From Acidimicrobiales bacterium (GTDB taxonomy: Bacteria > Actinomycetota > Acidimicrobiia > Acidimicrobiales > MedAcidi-G1), in the NCBI GenBank assembly GCA_022452145.1, contig JAKURY010000002.1, positions 62,001 through 126,000 on the forward strand: a DNA stretch of 64,000 bases, in the 5' to 3' direction. This document shows, piece after piece, positions 59,795 to 64,000 of this stretch. The position numbers and the translations under genes were made by a program. Under the pieces are notes generated by a model. It made no database searches. It was given only the letters and a program-made list of their open reading frames with translations, and was not told the DNA's origin. Position 1 is the first letter of the stretch. Each line of letters opens with the position of its first letter.

Positions 59795-61357
59795 ATGGCC
59801 GACACCCCGGGCGCCACCGCCCGCGCAACCGATCGCATCCTGGTCGTCGACTTCGGGGCCCAGTACGCACAGCTCATCGCCCGCCGGGTGCGTGAGGCGA
59901 ACGTCTACAGCGAGATCGTCCCCCACGACCTGGCGGCCGCCGACTACGCGGCCCGCAGGCCCACCGGGATCATCTTCAGCGGTGGTCCGGCCTCGGTCCA
60001 CGTCGACGGCGCCCCCCGGATCGACCCGGACGTCTACGACCTCGGCGTGCCCATCCTGGGCATCTGCTACGGCGCCCAGCTCATCGCCCAGCAGCGGGGC
60101 GGCACCGTGGGCCGCAACGAACGGGGCGAGTACGGCCGCACCGACCTCGCCGTGGCCGATCCCGGCACCCTGCTGGTCGACGCCGGTACCGGCACCCATC
60201 CGGTGTGGATGAGCCACTTCGACGCCATCACCGAGCCGCCGGCCGGGGCCACTGTCACCGCCTCGTCGCCAGACGCCCCGGTGGCCGCCTTCGAGGCCCC
60301 GGATGCCGGCCTCTTCGCCGTGCAGTTCCATCCGGAGGTCCACCACACGCCGTGCGGCCAGGACCTCCTCAGCCGGTTCGTACACGACGTCTGCGGCTGT
60401 GCCGGTGACTGGACCATGGCCTCGGTCATCGAGTCCTCGGTGGTCGCCATCCGCTCCCAGGTGGGCGACGGCCGTGCCATCTGCGGCCTCTCCGGCGGCG
60501 TCGACTCGGCGGTCGCAGCGGCGCTCGTGCACAGGGCCATCGGCCACCAGCTGACGTGCGTGTTCGTCGACACCGGCCTCATGCGCGCCGGTGAGGGCGA
60601 GCAGGTCGTCGAGACCTTCCAGAAGACCCAGGGCATCGAGCTCATCCACGTGCGCGCCGCGGAGCGCTTCTTCGGGAAGCTGGCCGGGGTCACCGACCCG
60701 GAGGACAAGCGCAAGGCCATGGGCGAGCTGTTCATCCGGATCTTTGAGGACGCAGCGGTGGGCGTCACCGACGCCCGGTTCCTGGTGCAGGGCACCCTGT
60801 ACCCGGACGTCATCGAGTCGGGCACCAGGGACGCGGCCAGGATCAAGAGCCACCACAACGTGGGCGGCCTGCCGGACGACATGGACTTCGCCCTCGTCGA
60901 GCCACTCCGGAACCTGTTCAAGGACGAGGTGCGGGCCGTCGGCTCCGAGCTGGGCCTGCCCGACGAGATCGTCTGGCGCCAGCCGTTCCCGGGGCCGGGC
61001 CTGGGCGTGCGGATCATCGGCGAGGTCACCCCGGAGACTGTGTCGATCCTGCAGGCCGCCGACCTGATCGTCCGCGAGGAACTCAGGTCAGCCGGGCTGG
61101 AACGCGAGATCTGGCAGGCCTTCGCCGTGCTGCCCGACATCCGCTCGGTGGGCGTGATGGGCGACGAGCGCACCTACGCCCGGCCGGTGATCATCCGGGC
61201 GGTCACGAGTGAGGACGCCATGACGGCCGACTGGGCCCGCCTCCCGTACGACCTGCTGGAGAAGATGTCCAGCCGCATCATCAACGAGGTCGAGGGCGTG
61301 AACCGGGTCGCCTACGACATCACCTCCAAGCCCCCCGGCACAATCGAATGGGAGTGA
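59795..61357 (+). CDS. guaA: GMP synthase (glutamine-hydrolysing)
   Basis: 520 aa. Class I glutaminase domain with Cys91 in [13 protein letters not shown] and the His/Glu motif [12 protein letters not shown]-pyrophosphatase domain with PP-loop [13 protein letters not shown]-terminal dimerisation domain ending [18 protein letters not shown]. Converts XMP to GMP. It follows guaB3 by 21 nt. Confidence 0.97.
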   Translation: MADTPGATARATDRILVVDFGAQYAQLIARRVREANVYSEIVPHDLAAADYAARRPTGIIFSGGPASVHVDGAPRIDPDVYDLGVPILGICYGAQLIAQQRGGTVGRNERGEYGRTDLAVADPGTLLVDAGTGTHPVWMSHFDAITEPPAGATVTASSPDAPVAAFEAPDAGLFAVQFHPEVHHTPCGQDLLSRFVHDVCGCAGDWTMASVIESSVVAIRSQVGDGRAICGLSGGVDSAVAAALVHRAIGHQLTCVFVDTGLMRAGEGEQVVETFQKTQGIELIHVRAAERFFGKLAGVTDPEDKRKAMGELFIRIFEDAAVGVTDARFLVQGTLYPDVIESGTRDAARIKSHHNVGGLPDDMDFALVEPLRNLFKDEVRAVGSELGLPDEIVWRQPFPGPGLGVRIIGEVTPETVSILQAADLIVREELRSAGLEREIWQAFAVLPDIRSVGVMGDERTYARPVIIRAVTSEDAMTADWARLPYDLLEKMSSRIINEVEGVNRVAYDITSKPPGTIEWE

Positions 61358-61368
61358 CCCCCGGCGCC

Positions 61369-61944
61369 ATGTCGGAGGGCGACCGCACCGACACCCTGGC
61401 CGCCTACACCTCGGCCTGCGCGTTCTTCGGCGAGAGGCTGTCGAACGTCACCGACCTGGACTGGGACCTGCCCACCCCGTGCGACGGCTGGGACGTCCGC
61501 ACGCTGGTGGCCCACGTGGCCACCGGCGAAGCCCTCGTCACCCAGGTGCTGAGCGGTGGTGGTTCGTGGGACGCCGAGGTGGACCCCTCGGTCCTGGGCC
61601 TCAACCCGATGACCGTCTGGCGTGGGACCGCCCTGGCCGCCCTGGAGGTCGCATCCGGCGAGGGCGTGCTGGACGCGATCCACGCCCACGCCGTGGGCGA
61701 CCTGCCGGGAGGGGTGATCGTCGGCTTCCGGGTCACCGACAACTTGGTCCACGGCTGGGACCTGGCCCGTGCCTGTGGAGCCGATGTGGACCTGCCCGAG
61801 GTGCTGGCCGAACGCTGCCTCGACTTCTGGCTGCCGCTCGCCGGATCGGCGGGCATGGGTGCCCACTTCGGCGGGCCGGTCATGCCTCCCGAGGGGGCGT
61901 CGGCCGGCGTCCGGCTCCTGTCCCTGCTCGGCAGGACGGTTTGA
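61369..61944 (+). CDS. DinB/TIGR03086-like metal-binding protein
   Basis: 191 aa from ATG 61369; an ATG at 61348 overlapping guaA is possible but lacks a ribosome-binding site. The pattern PTPCDGWDVRTLVAHVATGE and NLVHGWDLARACG is that of the actinobacterial TIGR03086/MDMPI-N family, whose His residues bind a metal in a four-helix bundle. Related proteins use mycothiol as cofactor, but function varies and is not known here. Its stop overlaps the TTG of the next gene. Confidence 0.8.
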   Translation: MSEGDRTDTLAAYTSACAFFGERLSNVTDLDWDLPTPCDGWDVRTLVAHVATGEALVTQVLSGGGSWDAEVDPSVLGLNPMTVWRGTALAALEVASGEGVLDAIHAHAVGDLPGGVIVGFRVTDNLVHGWDLARACGADVDLPEVLAERCLDFWLPLAGSAGMGAHFGGPVMPPEGASAGVRLLSLLGRTV

Positions 61945-62759
61945 CCGACGCCGCCGGCATCGGGGCCTACGAGACCGGTCCGTTCTTCGTCGAACGGGAC
62001 GGCCTGTTCCTGCCCCAGCCCGTCGCCGGGGGCCCGTGGAACCCGGAGCTCCTGCACGGTGGCCCGGTCTCCGGGCTCCTGGCCCACCTGGTGGAGTTGG
62101 TGCCGAGGCCGACCCCCGTGCGCACCTGTCGGCACACCGTCGACCTGATGCGGGGTGCCCCGCTGGCTCCACTACGGCCGGAGGTGGAGGTCCTTCGGGC
62201 CGGACGACGCATCCAGGTCGTGCGGGCGTCGCTGTTCGACGGCGCCGTAGAGGTGGCCCGGTCGACCAGTCTGCGCATGCGGGTGGCCGAGGTCCCCAAC
62301 CCGCTGGATCCAGCCCGGACCGCTCACGCGGAGGACGAGCCCCACCCGAAGCCGGCCACGTCGATGCTCCTTTCCATGACCGACGTCGGCCTTCCGGCCT
62401 TTCTCCGGGCGGTCGAGTTCCGCCGCGAGGAGGAGTACCGGAGCGGGGCACCCGGGCTGGCCTGGCTGCGTATGCACAACACGATGGTCGCCGGGCATCC
62501 GACCAGCGCCTTCGTCCGCCTGGCCACCCTGGCCGACATGGCGTCGATGGCCGCCCAGTACCTCGACCATGAGGAGTGGACGACCATCAACGCCGACCTG
62601 AACGTCACGGCCTTCCGGGACCCGCTGGGCGACTGGATCGGCATCCGGGGCCTCCACAAGAACCACGGCGACGGAATCGGGCTCTCTGAGGCCGTGCTCT
62701 ACGACCTGGGGGGTCGGGTCGGCCGGGCCACGGCCAGCATCCTCATCGAACCCCGCTGA
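61941..62759 (+). CDS. Acyl-CoA thioesterase family protein (double hot-dog)
   Basis: 272 aa from TTG 61941, which overlaps the previous stop (TTGA). N-terminal hot-dog signature GGPWNPELLHGGPVSGLLAHLVE and a second half with HNTMVAGHPTSAFVRLATLADMAS and TTINADLNVTAFRDPLGDWIGI. This resembles the TesB-like thioesterases of actinobacteria, which hydrolyse acyl-CoA esters. The open frame extends far upstream in the same phase, but that part overlaps the preceding gene in another frame and is not coding. Confidence 0.8.
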   Translation: MTDAAGIGAYETGPFFVERDGLFLPQPVAGGPWNPELLHGGPVSGLLAHLVELVPRPTPVRTCRHTVDLMRGAPLAPLRPEVEVLRAGRRIQVVRASLFDGAVEVARSTSLRMRVAEVPNPLDPARTAHAEDEPHPKPATSMLLSMTDVGLPAFLRAVEFRREEEYRSGAPGLAWLRMHNTMVAGHPTSAFVRLATLADMASMAAQYLDHEEWTTINADLNVTAFRDPLGDWIGIRGLHKNHGDGIGLSEAVLYDLGGRVGRATASILIEPR

Positions 62760-62834
62760 CCGGTAGCCGCCGGTTTGCGCCAGGTCGTCGGTCGGCTCCA
62801 CGCTGGGGTGGACCGCGCAGCCGAGGAGGCCCCG

Positions 62835-63656
62835 GTGGCACCACCCGACGATCCGAATCCTGCCCATACCGTACGGGTCGGCAGCATGCTGTACACCCTC
62901 GTGGACCCGGACCCGGGCCACGAGGTGGCCTACAACCGGTGGTACGAGCGGGACCACTTCTACGGCGGCTGCATGACCGGCCCGTGGTGCTTCGCAGGCA
63001 GCCGGTGGGTGGCCACCCGGGAGCTCAAGGACCTGCGGTTCCCCACCGTCGGCAACTCGGTCAACGACCCGGTAGACCGGGGCTCGTACCTGGCCGTCTA
63101 CTGGGTCGAGGACGGCCACCACGACGACCACTTCGCATGGGGGGCCGACCAGGTGGTGAGGCTCTACCGGGCCGGCCGGGGCTTCCAGGAGCGACGCCAC
63201 GCCCACACGGTGTTGTACATGCACCGCTCGAACCGGTACCGGGACGCCGATCCGGTGCCGGCCGACGTGGCACTCGACCACCACTACGCGGCGCTGGCCA
63301 CCGTGGTCGTCGAGCCGGGCGAGGGCACGTCGGCTGACGACCTGGCTGCCTGGGTGGATGCCGAGGGCCTGCCGGGAGTGTTCGCAGACGGACCGGTGGC
63401 CTTGTGCGCCCAGTGGACCGCCGTGCCCCGCGACGAGATGACGAAGAACGCCCCCATGGACCTCGGCTCGCCGCCCATCGGGCCTGACGCCACCATGCAG
63501 CTGTTCTTCCTGGAGGAGGATCCCCGGACCTGTTGGGACCGGTTCGTGGACTACGCGGCCCGACTGGAGGCGTCGGGCCTCGGCCGGGTCACGTCGGCCG
63601 CACCGTTCTTCCGCACGGTGGTCGGCACCGACCGCTACGCAGACGAACTCTGGTAG
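62835..63656 (+). CDS. Protein of unknown function, possible dimeric alpha-beta barrel
   Basis: 273 aa from GTG 62835, chosen for GAGGAGG at 62823-62829. No signal peptide or membrane helix. The N-terminal half SMLYTLVDPDPGHEVAYNRWYERDHFYGGCMTGPWCF recalls EthD/DABB proteins, where a Y.RWY..DH motif follows the first strand. The C-terminal half (YAALATVVVEPGEGTSADDLAAWVDAEG ... MQLFFLEEDP) may be a second copy of the fold. Rich in Trp and His. A weak TTGCGC-18-CACGCT promoter lies at 62775-62804. Function not known. Confidence 0.7.
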   Translation: MAPPDDPNPAHTVRVGSMLYTLVDPDPGHEVAYNRWYERDHFYGGCMTGPWCFAGSRWVATRELKDLRFPTVGNSVNDPVDRGSYLAVYWVEDGHHDDHFAWGADQVVRLYRAGRGFQERRHAHTVLYMHRSNRYRDADPVPADVALDHHYAALATVVVEPGEGTSADDLAAWVDAEGLPGVFADGPVALCAQWTAVPRDEMTKNAPMDLGSPPIGPDATMQLFFLEEDPRTCWDRFVDYAARLEASGLGRVTSAAPFFRTVVGTDRYADELW

Positions 63657-63710
63657 GTCCGACGGCTCCGGAACAGGGCCCGGACGGTGGATGGGACGCA
63701 GGCCAGGGAA

Positions 63711-64000
63711 TCAGACGCCGGCCAGGGCGTCGACGACGGGTGCGAACTCGACCATGGAGTCCTCGTTGAGGCCGATGTAGGTCAGGCCCCACCGTTCCCG
63801 CCAGGCCAGCAGGGTCTCCACGCACTGCCCGATCGAGCCGATCAGCACGTGTGGTGAGGCCAGGGCGGCCTCGGCGTCCAGGCCCAGCGCCGGCGCCATG
63901 AGTTCGGCCAGGCCCACGGGGTCGTCGGTGATCTGGGACATGTGGACCCGAGTCTGGAGCTCGATGTCGTCGAACCGGTCACCGGCGGCGTCGTGGATCC
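63711..64000 (-). CDS. Luciferase-like (LLM class) F420-dependent oxidoreductase, C-terminal part
   Basis: Only the last ~96 residues are in the window; the gene continues past the right edge. The segment AGDRFDDIELQTRVH, a helical LAELMAPALGLDAEAALASPHVLIGSIGQCVETLLAWRERWGLTYIGL and the final VVDALAG match the end of actinobacterial LLM-class enzymes, which use F420 or FMN. Converges with the unknown gene upstream; no terminator is clear in the 54-nt gap. Confidence 0.85.
   Translation of the reverse strand, partial: IHDAAGDRFDDIELQTRVHMSQITDDPVGLAELMAPALGLDAEAALASPHVLIGSIGQCVETLLAWRERWGLTYIGLNEDSMVEFAPVVDALAGV

Noticed and set aside
61479-61940. Upstream part of the thioesterase frame as a longer protein
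   Set aside because: It overlaps the TIGR03086-like gene in a different frame and has shadow composition; similarity to thioesterases starts near 61941.

Overview
The window is high-GC DNA from a member of the Actinomycetota, most likely class Acidimicrobiia. This placement is inferred from gene order, protein sequences and the many GTG starts, not from a database search. It is almost entirely chromosomal core: about 80 protein genes, four tRNAs and short intergenic gaps. I see no insertion sequence, prophage, CRISPR array, rRNA or plasmid-type gene.

Layout. (1) 1-4,320: end of a MidA-type methyltransferase gene, acetyl-CoA synthetase, a HAD-like phosphatase, an HtpX-type membrane protease and yajQ. 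(2) 4,457-9,880: tRNA-Tyr, a GNAT acetyltransferase, then the classic block tRNA-Thr, tRNA-Met, rpmG, tRNA-Trp, secE, nusG, rplK, rplA, rplJ, rplL, closed by a strong terminator. (3) 9,960-22,714: rpoB-rpoC, then rpsL-rpsG-fusA-tuf-rpsJ, closed by another terminator. (4) An inward-facing AI-2E-family transporter gene splits rpsJ from the rest of the S10 operon. (5) 24,000-35,453: rplC to rplO, secY and adk from a new promoter. (6) 35,489-40,612: infA, rpmJ, rpsM, rpsK, rpsD, rpoA, rplQ, truA, then rplM-rpsI. No map gene lies between adk and infA.

(7) 40,641-49,522: glmM, a giant GlmS-like protein of 1,137 aa, acpS, nnr, alr and a DUF3524 glycosyltransferase of the tRNA-queuosine mannosyltransferase type. 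This block makes UDP-GlcNAc precursors and D-alanine for the cell wall and matures acyl carrier protein. (8) 49,534-55,938: P1 peptidase, family 4 uracil-DNA glycosylase, the tsaE-tsaB-rimI-tsaD set for t6A tRNA modification and ribosomal protein acetylation, then groES-groEL under a CIRCE element. (9) 56,007-64,000: a small unknown protein, a NUDIX CoA pyrophosphatase, a PLP amino-acid decarboxylase, guaB3-guaA for guanine nucleotides, a DinB/TIGR03086-like protein, a thioesterase, an unknown protein and the 3' end of a luciferase-like oxidoreductase.

Control signals are readable. Several operons have a -35 TTGNNN, a 17-18 nt spacer and a -10 TANNNT. Seven genes instead have a TANNNT box only 5-8 nt before the start codon and no Shine-Dalgarno sequence, which suggests leaderless mRNAs. 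The most unusual objects are the enlarged GlmS, the isolated rpsJ, the leaderless-gene signature, probable CTG/ACG start codons, and repeat-encoded acidic tails on translation proteins.
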